This document shows positions 39,401-51,560 of a stretch of 64,000 nucleotides of DNA, piece after piece. The position numbers and the translations under genes were made by a program. Every line of letters starts with the position of its first letter. The stretch's first letter is position 1. The notes beneath the pieces are model-generated. The model was not told the origin of the DNA, searched no databases, and saw only the letters and a list, made by a program, of their open reading frames with translations. The DNA lies in NCBI GenBank assembly GCA_020055645.1, contig CM034547.1:24018513-24082512 (forward strand), written 5' to 3'. Source of the stretch: Tomocerus qinae (Eukaryota; Arthropoda; Collembola; Entomobryomorpha; Tomoceridae).

Positions 39401-42400
39401 CGATATATATTCTCAGAATGGCATAATAAGCAGACCTTCTGATAGAAAATCTGCTCAACAGGTACTCAGACTCCTCCACTGTTTTCTATCATATAGTAGC
39501 ACATACTTCAGCATAGAGACATGAATTGCATGCCAGTTTATATGGTTTTCAATGTTTTAATAAGCCTTCGTAGCTTATTGAGTGATAGCCTTCAAGCAAC
39601 ATCTATCTTGTAACTGTTCTTGTTTGCACTAGGCATTTCTTCTCTCTATAAATCTGAATGTATGCATTTGGAATAAGCTTTTGTGCTGTTCACCTGTTTG
39701 AGCTATAGCACTGTAACCATTTGATATGTGTATTGTGTACATGAATATTTTGATGCTGAACTTGTTCTGGCAGTTCATTTTGTTCATGTCTCTGACTGGT
39801 TCGGCAGTCTAGTTGCATGCTAGCTGGCTAGCTGTAGAGAATGTGTCCAACTCTTCCGAATAACATACAGATACTACTTGAGATTAGTAAAGATCAATTT
39901 ATATACGTTTTCTAAATATTGTAGTGACTTTCCGTAAATCCCTAGCATCAATTACATCTTTTATCAGATACTAAGATAAAACAGTGTATCCCAAATTAAT
40001 ACTTCAATCCGAAATCCATTACCCCAAGTGACGAATTCTAATAGTAATCTCTGGTATATACAAATCCCTGTGAATTATATCTTCTAAAACAATTTGACAC
40101 TTTGAACTTAATGGAATGTAATTAACCTACCAAATACGCCTACCGATTTCCTTCTTATTCCATAAAACCACATCCAATACCTAATGGCATTTTACATACA
40201 AATATCATCTTAAGATCAGCGTACCTGTATATACAATACACACACTACTATTTACTATTGTTTATCTCTATGATATTATTTGAAACGTGACTTACATACC
40301 TACCTATACTCTCACACTACGCAGTTAGGTTAGGTTTGTTATACATCCCTGTGCAGTACAGATAATATTATAATCTTTTTACTACTTACATCTTAACCTA
40401 TGGTACACTAGTGTGCGTCGGAATGATCTTTTAATCTCATAAATATACAAAATCTGTTCTACTACTCCATAAGATTCAGTTTCGATTTTACTAACTGTAA
40501 GATTTGACGTGCAAAATGGAACCTAAAGTAAGGCTGAACCACAACCGTTTAATAACGTTTATTAGCTCCGATAACATTAATAATAGCCATTTAATTTTTG
40601 TATCAATATGAAACTATATTTTTATTTACAGAAGATTCCATACCCGAAGTCGGTGTTCTTCATTGTCGTCAATGAATTTTGCGAAAGGTAAAATATAGAC
40701 ACAAACTTTGATTATCAGTATATTTAGTAGCTGGATTTTTAGTTTTGTCAGACGAAAATTTAAAATTGAGATTGCCTATTTTTATTCTAATGTTATTGTG
40801 ATTTACCTTATAGGTTCTCCTACTATGGCATGAAAGGTGAGTGACACAAACGTTTCTTTTGTTTTGAGATTTAGATGTATGCTTCTTAGTCGACGTGTTA
40901 TTTTGTGCTACCTGTGAATTAATGTGTTTAGACAACGCGGAATAATATCTGGATAAGTGAGCTTAGTTCAAATCATTATGAATATATTTTAGTGTCAAAG
41001 TTTCTGTACTGTTACATCACTAGCATAATGACAATAAGGTCCTACAACAACGGCTTATTGCTTTTTATGTGATTTTAATGTATCCACTTTGTTGTGCATT
41101 AACATAATAGAAAATACCGTGCAGGTTTTAATGACAACATAAGAACCAGAAGTTGATGGAATAAATCTAAATCTAGTAGTAAAAATAGAATATTAATCTT
41201 GCAGTAGTATATCATAGGACGGCAAAATCAACATCCTACATGGATGTAAGTTATCCAACGGTTGAATATTTTATTAATACACTACAAGTTTAAAATGAGG
41301 ACATGAAAATGTAAAATGAACTTGTCAGCTTTATGAAGTTAGAAAGATCACTTTAAGCGAAAAGTAGAGTTGCTACAATTTACATGGGACCGAGATTGAT
41401 GACAATTCAATATATTTAATAGTATCTATAGTTTAGATAGATAAATGTGTTGATATTGATAATGTACGCTATTTATAAGAAAGATAACGGTGAGGATTAC
41501 TTTTGAAATAAATATCTTGCATACATAATGAATATCACTTACTTTTACATACGCGCTACTTCCACATAGAGACGTGTTCATTATGTAGCACATTACTTTT
41601 CCTCGTCTTGAGATAGCTCTTCACTCAAAATAACATACTTACGGCCTGTTTATCGTTACTTGGAAATAGTTATCTATGCACATTACTCTGTAAGTGTGCT
41701 TATTGGTGTTAATTGAAGCACTTCGGCTATAACTTCCTGCAAATGTGACCCTTTCCCTTACACTAAGTAATTATTCAACTGTCTCCCATCGCATTTTATG
41801 CATGCACGGTTAAAGATGGGATACGCATTATTAATTACGATATAATAGTTTTATAAAATGAAGCCGTAGCCAGAGTAAGGAAATATAGAAACCAAATTCC
41901 TATGCGTCTTAGTTATTCATGGGATTTTAGAAACAAGTCCCATTGTGCTTCTAGTCGGTAGAGCATTAGCATTGAAGATGAGACAAGTGTCACTCATTGC
42001 CCATAACAATGCATAGTCGTCTCAATCAAAAAGAGTATGTAGCCGTAATGAATTGCATAGTCTAGGAGAACATGTTAGTACTAGTAGTATGTAGATTTTA
42101 GTGGATTGGCTAAGTGTACATGACACTTGGCTCAATCATGCAACAATAAAATATAATGATGATAAACAACCTGCTTTGAGCAGGTCAAGCTTTCTTCATA
42201 ATGTCTCATTCTTTAGTAAGGTAAGGGAAATTCTTTAGTTCATAGTGTGCAGTAGAGATAGTGGAAGGCATGTGATAGCAGGATATACCAGTATGTAATC
42301 GATACTGTATCTTTAAAACAAACAAAATCAGTCATTGTGATCATTAATCTTGTATCTCCACGTAGTGCATATTTTTATTATGAGTAGCATCTCACATTAC

Positions 42401-45400
42401 TGCACGTAGGTTGCACTACCAAAATCACTTTTCAGAAGTCTTGTTCGAATTAGCAATCCAATACCATATACAAACACATAAATTAACACGTAATGTAATG
42501 TTAAGGGAGGTTGTGGGTTGCCTGTAGGTTTATTGGCCTTAACTAGGAGCCAAACAACTGCAATTGTATCAGTGCGGTATGAAAAAGAAGATTGTTTACA
42601 TTTTAATGGCTATTCAATGCTTCTCCTTCTAGTAGATCGTGATAGATTAAATCATCTTAAAAATGCTATGTTGAAGTAAACCATTTTTTCAAACAAAATT
42701 ATACATTGTCTTTTATAATGCCAATGCATAGCGAATTGGTGAGTAGAAAAGAATGCACGAGACAGATCACATTGGGAAAATATTTTATTTGATCTCTGTA
42801 CGTGATCTGTGTTATTACTATATAGGTATTTACTACAATAGAAGAGGATAGTAGTATAATGTGCAAGCTTCATCATCAATTGTGATCAGGTGGTATTAAT
42901 TAGATTGAGGTCATCTCTTATTCAGCATGGGGAAAATTTGACCCATTCACCGCATTTCTATTCTATTGAAAAACAAAAGTATATAACTCCTAATATGAAT
43001 ATATGTTAAATACAGTGTCTTTATATTCAGTGTCTGTATCTTAGCTATGATTGTAAACACTGGCTTAATTTTTATTCTGTATATGTAATCAGTGACAGTG
43101 AACTGAATCTGAATTGCGTCGCAAAATGTCACAAATGTGCATAATTTTGATGTGCAATTAGTACTTAGGTATTATTAGCAATTAAATTGCCATCCTAACG
43201 AGAAATAGACATGCATAAATTATATATGAAGCAATACAATTGTTTGATAACATCTTGTGCACGCATTATGATTTTAATTGGATGACATCTTTCATGTTTT
43301 ATTCAAAGCTGTTATTACTAAGTAAATTATACAGTAGAATAATAGAATGGTAGTAATTCGCATTTACCTAGAAGAGTAGATGCATATAGTTTATTAATAT
43401 ACATAGATTTATTTACAAAGTATATTTCATGCTAAGAACTAATAAACTTGGTTAATGAGTTGGAGGTGATTAATGACTAATGACTTTGTTTGAATTTATT
43501 AAACGCAGCTGTATTGACGCTCTACTTGAGAAATGTATTGCTAAAGAGTGAAGATACGGCTACAGTCATTTACCATGTGTTTAGCATGTTTTGCTATTTT
43601 ACATGCATTTTCGGGGCAATGATTGCAGATTCGTTTTTAGGAAAATTCAGGTAAATGACTAATTGCTTGTGCTATAATGTAAAGAGTGATTCATAAATGC
43701 CGAAATCGCAAATTTGATGATTTTATGATTGCAGAACAATTTTTTATCTGTCGGTTGTGTATGCTGCCGGCAACGTTCTCCTCTCTTTAGCGGCAACAAA
43801 AGATATCGGACTGCCACAAGAGTAGGTCACTAAAGATTGCATCTGATAAAAATGATATTTCAATTAACTTTTTGCATTTGAAAGTAGTTATGAGACACTT
43901 AGCTAATAATGAATCTTTCAACAGGCCATTTAGCATGACCGGATTAGCTTTGATCGCAATTGGAACTGGAGGCATTAAGCCTTGTGTTGCAGCATTTGGA
44001 GGAGATCAGTTTCAATTGCCACAGCAGGAGAGGCAGCTGACGACATTCTTTTCAGTGTTTTACTTCTCAATTAATGCTGGCTCATTAATCTCTACTTTCA
44101 TGTATGTTAACCAAATATGTTCATTATATCAGCAAATAGGACCGAAATATTTAATGTAAATATTGCATTTATCTTTTACAGAACACCAATCTTCAGAAAA
44201 GATGTTCATTGTTTCGGAGAACAAACATGCTACCCGTTGGCATTTTCCGTTCCGGCATTGCTTATGATCACTGCACTAGGTATATGATTTACAGCGAGAA
44301 TTACCTTAAGATTTGAATTTAAAAATTCTATTCAGTTTGTGAGACACAACTAATCAATTTGATTTGAATTTGAAACTATCTAATTGAGAATGATAGTAGC
44401 AATTATTATCTCGTAAGGAAAACGTCTGCACGAGTTTTAAATGAATATTTCTGCATGAAATTTTCAGTTATCTTCTTGTGTGGAAAACCATTTTACCGTA
44501 TAACTCCACCGGAAGGCAATATTGTAGTGAGGGTCACCAATTGTATAACTGTGAGTTTAAAGTACCTTCAAATAATGTTAGGCAAAATCATGCATGGCTA
44601 AAGCTCACTTTTAACAAAAACTAAATATTATGCACAGCAATTCCACGTACTAACTACTCAAAGACATAAATAGTAACTTTCTAACAATATTCTGCAAGTT
44701 CTTATTGCGCTGTAATCTTGCGTAGCATTTAATCTAATTTATTGAACTTAATGATTTTATTATTTTGCATGTGCATGTCCTTTCTCTGAATCCACCTTCG
44801 GATTTTTCCACTGAGTAATTTATTGCCTTACTGGCCTTTGCAACATTTTAGTGAGATTACAGTCTCGTTGTCTCCTAGAGTGTCAGATTGCCTAATATTC
44901 ACCTACTAAATCAAACAAATCAAATTACAATAATTATTTGTGGGAGGTACAGCAATGTTATACGCTTTAATTTAACTCTCTACACAACAAGTGTAACGCA
45001 ATTAGGTACCGAACGTGACGTTCGTCAACCTATGCCAACATTTATATTCTTAGCAAGAACTTCTTACTCAGAGATCTGTTTGTTTGTGTTTTGGCTTGTC
45101 AGGGCAAGTTTAACAAGGTACTTATTATTGTAAAGTGAATTGCAGATGTAGAATACGTAATGATTAGTCGATAGCCTTTGCTGTACGAAAGTACAAACTG
45201 CGTTTCTTGGAAATACATATAATTTAGTGCCAACAGTTACAATTAGACAGTAATGTAGTAGTAACTCACAAACACTTGCCTTTTTAGCGCAGTGGAAAAG
45301 AAATTGAAATTTGGACTAACTGTAACTGGTCTGGCAACTTATTGCCACCTACTGTTGCAGTGTCCTATCCCATTCTTTTGTTTTCCATTCCAAGTGATTG

Positions 45401-48400
45401 TGAATGGGTAGGGATGTTGGATTTTTAAGGACTAATCTGTATTTACCGTTAGAGATGCAGACTGCACCCATGATAAACCTACACATGCTGCTCTAGTGCA
45501 CCAGAAAAGTATACAGTGTCCATGTATGTATTTATGATGACATGTTCTGACAGATTTGTATCTATTTTAAAATTCATCTCAAGATAATACTATAATAACT
45601 ATGCAAGTAGATTTCAACCATTAGTAGTCATTTTATGCCTACAAAATATGTTTGTGTGGCACAATTTCAATGAGAAATTAATTGGATCATACACAGAATG
45701 TCTTAATATTAAGTCTGGCTTCATTGTTGATTGTACATAAGTATCAAATAGCACATTAACATTCGGTTTGGTGGCAACTTTGTTGATAGCTTTATTTCAA
45801 CTCATTTCTTACAGTCGTCTTCGTTGTGGGAAAGCCTTTGTATACCATTATTGAGCCTAGTGGGAATCTTGTACTTAAAGTCGTAAAGTGCATGACGGTA
45901 AGAGTTCGGCACTAACTTTCCGATTTGCTTTACTAACTACTAATCATTAAAATTTAAGCACGCTTACTGCATTGGTACATAAGCTTAGTGAACTATCACT
46001 CTTCTTTAAAGTTGACATATTTTTAGCTATCAAACTAGTACAGTACTGATTAAACCGAGTCGGTTGCTTGAAAAACGTATTTCTTCTTTGTCTTTAAAGT
46101 AAAAATTACAAATTGACAGATATTGACAGGTGTTGGCAGATTTTAAAATTTACATACAAATGTACTCTCCTATCTGCTTTGCAAATACTATATAATAGCT
46201 TCAATACAAAAAAGGTAAGGAGTTAAGGTTTTTCCACGCACTTTCATTATTTCAAAGTGGCAGGCGGCGAGTTCTATTGCGTATATTTTAACCTGAGATT
46301 ATTATGCTAATTATTATGCAGATCATTCTGATTAGGTTCACTTTAGAGTCATCCTATTCTCTGCAATGAACATGATGCGCATGTAAATGAAAAGCATTTA
46401 ATATGACTCATGACAGCTGGAAAGTTCTATTGTGATACTTGTTGTTGTCTAAAAATCAATTGGCATCAATTGAAATGTCTTATTTATTTCTAAATTTCCT
46501 CCTTTCTAATCACCTACTCTCCTCTTCACAAAATGTTATCCCATTACTTCATTACTCATTTACTAATAGCTACAATAACAATGATTATTTGAATGCATTT
46601 CAAATAAATCTTTGCTTTTGGTTTAATTGGACTGCTTGCAAGAAGTCGGCACATTAGAAATGGAGTGAGCACTGCGAAGTTGAGAAATAATGGCTTTCTC
46701 AATGATCTTAAGAATTTGCTAATATGTCACTAATATTATATCGATACGTTTTATGCTTTTTTTGCTGTGGAGTAGCCTTTGGGGAATGTTAAGTTAACTG
46801 CAACAAGAAATGATATTTAAAAGGGTAAAATTCTAATTAAATCTCGTTTTCCAAAAAATAGCACGCAATAAAGCATAGAGGATCTGGTGACGAAGAAAAA
46901 GAACATTGGCTAGATTACGCTGAAGATAGCTATCCAAGACAACTAATTGACGATATTAAAGTTGCTCTGAGAGTTTTGTTCCTCTACTTGCCGCTGCCAA
47001 TTTTTTGGTGAGAAAATTGATTTGACCATTATAGTAAACATCCTTCTTGGCTAAACACTAATTATTATGTACCCCCTAAATGCATACTACATCTGCTGAA
47101 ATTTTAAAATGAATAGGAGACTAATATAAGTACTGATTAATGTTTTCTGATAATTGTAACGAATTGCGAGCTATAGAGAAGTACTAGTAATTGTGCTGTA
47201 ATTTATAAAATGAGTTGATAAAATCGCTAAATTACTTTATTCTTTTTATGTGGGTGCTGCCTCAATGTTTTTGGACTAAAGGGCATTGGTAAGAACATTC
47301 ATGCTTACAACATAATTTAGTTTCTCTTTATCTAATTCAGAATGTCCAAATTAAACATTTATATCCGTAAATCTTAGTTTGACCAACAAGGATCAAGATG
47401 GACATTCCAAGCAACTCGAATGGATGGCGAGGTATTTGGTGTGACCATAAAGCCGGATCAAATGCAGGTGAATCAATAAAACCCAAACAATGAAATGCCT
47501 TACTTAAAACAATGTGATGCTCTTATACATTTATAACATGTTTTCTCATTTATACAATTACCAGGTTGTAAATCCCTTCTTAATTTTGGCCCTGATTCCA
47601 ATCTTCGATCAAGTGGTTTATCCATTGCTTGGCAAACTCAATCTTCTTAAGAAACCTTTGCAGCGTTTGACAATGGGAGGTTTATTGGCTGCCGTGGCAT
47701 TTATCGTTTCAGGAATTCTCGAACTCAAACTTGAGGTATAAGTTAAAGGACAATTATAATCTAGCAGTTGATAGCATCGCAAATTATGCTCTCAAATATC
47801 AATTTTCTTAACATTACGATTTGTTTAAATGTTTTTCAAATACACTTTTTTAATATACTGCTTTTAAGGACGATACATTGTACTGTTAGATATAATATTA
47901 TTATCTACTCCGTTTTGTAAATGTATGCTTAATTGTACATATCTTTTGATTGCAGCCAACGTACGCTATTAATCTCAAAGCTGGTGAATCGAACTTAAAT
48001 TTCGTCAATACTCTACCTTGCAACATCACAATAACTTTACCTGATGTTAAGGAAAATGAAATCATTAAACCATATGAGAACTTAATTTTCTCCCAAATTG
48101 AAGCCAAAACTTACAATGTTAAAATTGTACCTGATACCACAAATGCATATTGTTCAAAAATTAAAGAATTCTCGTATAAAATGGAAGCTGAATCTAAACA
48201 AGTGAGTAGTGCATTAGATCCTGCTTTGTATTTGACATCTAAAGATATTTATACAGTTAATTTATACAAGTAATAATAAATTTTATTTTCAGGCTTTTAC
48301 ATATTTGGTTGGTCTTGAGAATGAAGCAGGAAATAGCAAAACAATCAAAATATTTAAGCCAAAGGTGGCCGATGATCTCGAAAAATCAAGGAAAGAAGGA

Positions 48401-49469
48401 TCGCCCAAAATACGGTATATCTTTTTAACTTCAGTTAATTAAACCATTTTAAAGGATATAGTAACATTGTAAACCATATATACTAATATATACACTATAT
48501 ACCAATCAATTTGTTTTTAGTTTAATCCATTCAGGACTTGTCGGGACACCTCAGTGGGGCGAAGACAGTAATACAACTGTCCTCTTAAAGTCTGTAAACT
48601 TAAAAGAAGAGAAAAACTATACTATCTTTGTAAATTCGAATGACACAGAACCACTTGATATCGAAGTTGCAAGGTTATAATTTTACCAACTTATAATATA
48701 TATAAAATAATATGTATAGAAAGATGTAGGATCATTTGGTTATTGTTTGTAACTTGTTAACATTGATCTTTCAGCTATGACATAAAATTGATTTCTGAAG
48801 TGACTGGTCAAGAGGTAGATCTGGGACAATTTAAGTTCCGCCTTGGAGGGGTTTACGTATTGACAGTAACGAAGAATTTCACAGTCAACGGGAATGATAG
48901 TTTTGTAGCATCTTCCCAAATTATCACCGAACCAAATTCAATTCACATGCTTTGGTTGTTACCTCAATACATTATCATCACCATAGCCGAAGTTATGTTC
49001 TCCATTACAGGACTTGAGTTTTCTTACAATCAGGTACTAATTGATTCTAATACCATATTGTAAATGAATGGCAATTTTTATGCTTTAGTTCTTAACGATT
49101 GATGATTTACACAGGCTCCCGCCAGCATGAAATCTTTGATTCAGTCTGCTTGGTTGCTAACAGTGGCATTTGGAAATTTAATTGTCGTTATTATTGCTGA
49201 AGCCCATATATTTAAAGAACAGGTAACGTCCATAATATTATTTCAAATTAGTTTAACTTGTGTTATGTAATTTTATTTTATATTATCTGTTTCAATAGTC
49301 AAAAGAATTCTTCCTCTTTGCTGGACTGATGATCGTGGATATGATGATTTTTGCTGTGATGGCATATTTCTACAAGCCAGCTAACACGAACAACAATAAC
49401 AAAAACGAAAATGAAATGACAGAAAAAGCGGATAATGGTCACGGAAATAAAGGATACCATGATGAGTGA
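36422..49469 (+). CDS. POT-B: proton-coupled oligopeptide transporter, PEPT type, with alternative exons
   Basis: Second POT paralogue and probable peptide/proton symporter. The exons are 36422-36483, 40632-40687, 40814-40836, 43509-43650, 43735-43821, 43925-44101, 44182-44279, then either 44468-44550 or 45815-45897, then 46862-47007, 47282-47288, 47378-47467, 47565-47735, 47956-48201, 48293-48414, 48521-48673, 48775-49033, 49115-49222 and 49299-49469. All phases agree, giving about 733 residues plus an upstream ATG exon not found. The exon at 36422 has the same length (62 nt) and phase as that of POT-A and encodes an acidic N-terminus. Motifs are E-F-C-E-R, H in [38 protein letters not shown] and [11 protein letters not shown]. 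Oddities are Lys in Y-Y-G-M-K, where family members have Arg, and Cys for Pro in helix 2 (C-Y-F-T-C). Confidence 0.92.
44468..44550 (+). CDS. POT-B alternative exon 8a (mutually exclusive with 8b)
   Basis: This 83-nt exon enters in phase 1 and leaves in phase 0. It encodes the stretch around the end of helix 6 and the start of the large cytoplasmic loop ([18 protein letters not shown]). Acceptor tttcag, donor gtgagt. It aligns along its full length with exon 8b, with 24800-24882 of POT-A and with 53185-53267 of POT-C, all 83 nt. Using both 8a and 8b would break the frame. Confidence 0.85.
45815..45897 (+). CDS. POT-B alternative exon 8b (mutually exclusive with 8a)
   Basis: This is a second intact version of the same 83-nt segment ([18 protein letters not shown]), with acceptor cttacag and donor gtaaga, 1,264 nt downstream of 8a. 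It has no stop and keeps the conserved V-G-K-P and G-N positions, so it appears functional rather than decayed. Its loop end (K-V-V-K-C-M-T) is more basic than the R-V-T-N-C-I-T of 8a. Confidence 0.85.
47282..47288 (+). CDS. POT-B 7-nt microexon
   Basis: The upstream exon ends in phase 2 after C-C-A-A-T-T-T-T-T-T-G, and the next large exon starts in phase 0 with F-D-Q-Q. The conserved W-A-L between them is supplied by GGCATTG, which has an AG just before and gtaaga just after. It completes Trp and adds Ala-Leu. Without it the frame is lost. POT-C has the equivalent GGCTTTG at 54195-54201. Confidence 0.85.
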
Positions 49470-51560
49470 TATTTATAGAAATAGTACGGTATAAAATTAT
49501 TTTTATTTGAAATGGTACATTACATGTGTGAAAAGTGTATGTGCAAATGTACGTAATAGGGACAGTGGATGTTGAGACGGTTATTCATAAGTTCTGATTT
49601 AGCCGTTTATTTTACTTAATATCTGAAGTTTTAATATATTTACACTTACTCTATCGTACCACAATGACAAATTGTAGTAAGTAAATATACTGATGTGGTA
49701 TATCAATTACTACACATTTATCCAGTGTAATAAATGCTTATTGATTGTATTGAAACTTTGTATTTCATTAGGTTGTGAATTTTTGGCAAATAATTCTTCA
49801 ATTATTGTAGAATGGAATAAAGTGTCAAAGAGATCTGTGTAATTTCAGCAAATTAATAGTTCAACTTTATGATTTATGTATGAAATGTATGTGCCAGCTA
49901 AAGTATCTGTAATCTGTAGTACATAGAAACAATAGTCTTAGAATTAATTGTCATTTAGCATTTGTAGTTTTCAGAAGTAATGTTGCCGAGAAATTCCATT
50001 ACTATAAAACAATATTTAAGCCATTCCAAACAACAAGTGTTTATGGAGTACAATATTTTGTTATTTACTACATCAGTAATAGCATACAAAGTATTACAAC
50101 ACCAACGAACTGAATAAAACAAATTATCTCATGTACCAACGCGTGTATACAGAAGATTATTGTACTTTGGATGATTGTAACTGGATGCATGTATAGCACT
50201 AATGACAAAGAATTTCGAGAATTTGCATGTGGGTGCATATTGTCTACCTGGAGTTAACGAGCAAATTAAATAATTAGTAAATTCTTGGAAATACATTATA
50301 TTCATTAATGCAGCCATTTAAGGATGGCGAATTTACATATGCTTTTGTTTAATGATACGGCATTTCTGTCTACTCAGACTATAGTCAGTCGACTTTGATC
50401 AAAGTTTTGTTTTCGCCGTACGTGAAGGATCAGCATAATGTGTCAAATGACGTCAATAGACATGTTCATGCTAATAGGACCTCAAGGTTTCAATTTAAAT
50501 AAGAAAGGTGAAATATCCGTGATTGTACTAGATTTGAAATACAAAATCATGGAAAAATTCGGTGTTTGTTTATACCCATTCATGAAGAGTATGATAATGT
50601 CCCATGTGTACTATTTTTTGTTTCATGAATGTAATTTTGTAGGCCGCATAAAACAATAAGCAGACAGCAGACTCAAGAAAGACCTATTATCATCCAATAA
50701 TCTATAAAATTCAGAAGACAATAAAAATCATACTCACAATACACAATAATACATTCCATCACACGTAGCTTATAAATGCCAGAAATTTCTGGATTAGTCT
50801 AATAGCAGAAACTCGTAATTTTACATAATTAGCATTAATGATCTAATTAATATTTGTAAATGTTTTCTTAGACAAAGTTAACAAGAGATGGGGACAGCTC
50901 TACAATGAAGGATTGGGGATGCTAATTACTAATTATTATAAGTACTGTGAATACCCACGGACATAAAATGTATCTTGGATGCAGCAAATATAGTACTGAT
51001 TATAAATTTGTTCAGGGCACGTAGGCATTACGTAGGGTGTAACAAAATCAAAACAGATAATATGATAATGTAAATAAAGCTAATTTGCTTTTAGTGTACT
51101 TCTGTGCTATGCATATGCAGTCATTGGAGAACTAAGAATAGAGATAATTAGCATCATTACTACATGCTTCAATGCAAAGTACTAATACTACTAATCACCC
51201 ACTTATACCCACTTGCACAATTGTGTAGCGCAACAGCGTGTAGAAACGAACGCTAATTTGATAAGGACAAATTTTTGTAGATAGAATAATATTATAAGCT
51301 CTAAGTAGCTATACAAGTACAGTTTGATCATCTGACAGTAGAATGTAACTTCTAGTCATGGTAGCACTCCAGAGCTTCCAGGAGATCATGCATTTTGAAT
51401 TTACAGCACATTAACCTTAATTTCTTGACATTTGTGAGGCGCTGTGATACATTATTTTGATACTGTTTAAGTGGAATCTATAGTTAATACCGTGTAGAAA
51501 TCTCTTTTAATCAGTGTTTCTGGAAAGAGATTTCACTGCCTTCGAAAATCATCATTCATA
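49470..51560. other. POT-B to POT-C spacer with the POT-B polyadenylation signal
   Basis: An AATAAA at 49729-49734, followed by T/G-rich sequence, is a likely polyadenylation signal about 260 nt after the POT-B stop. No other gene is recognised in this 2-kb spacer. The POT-C promoter should lie at its right end, but I see no definite TATA or initiator. Confidence 0.5.
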
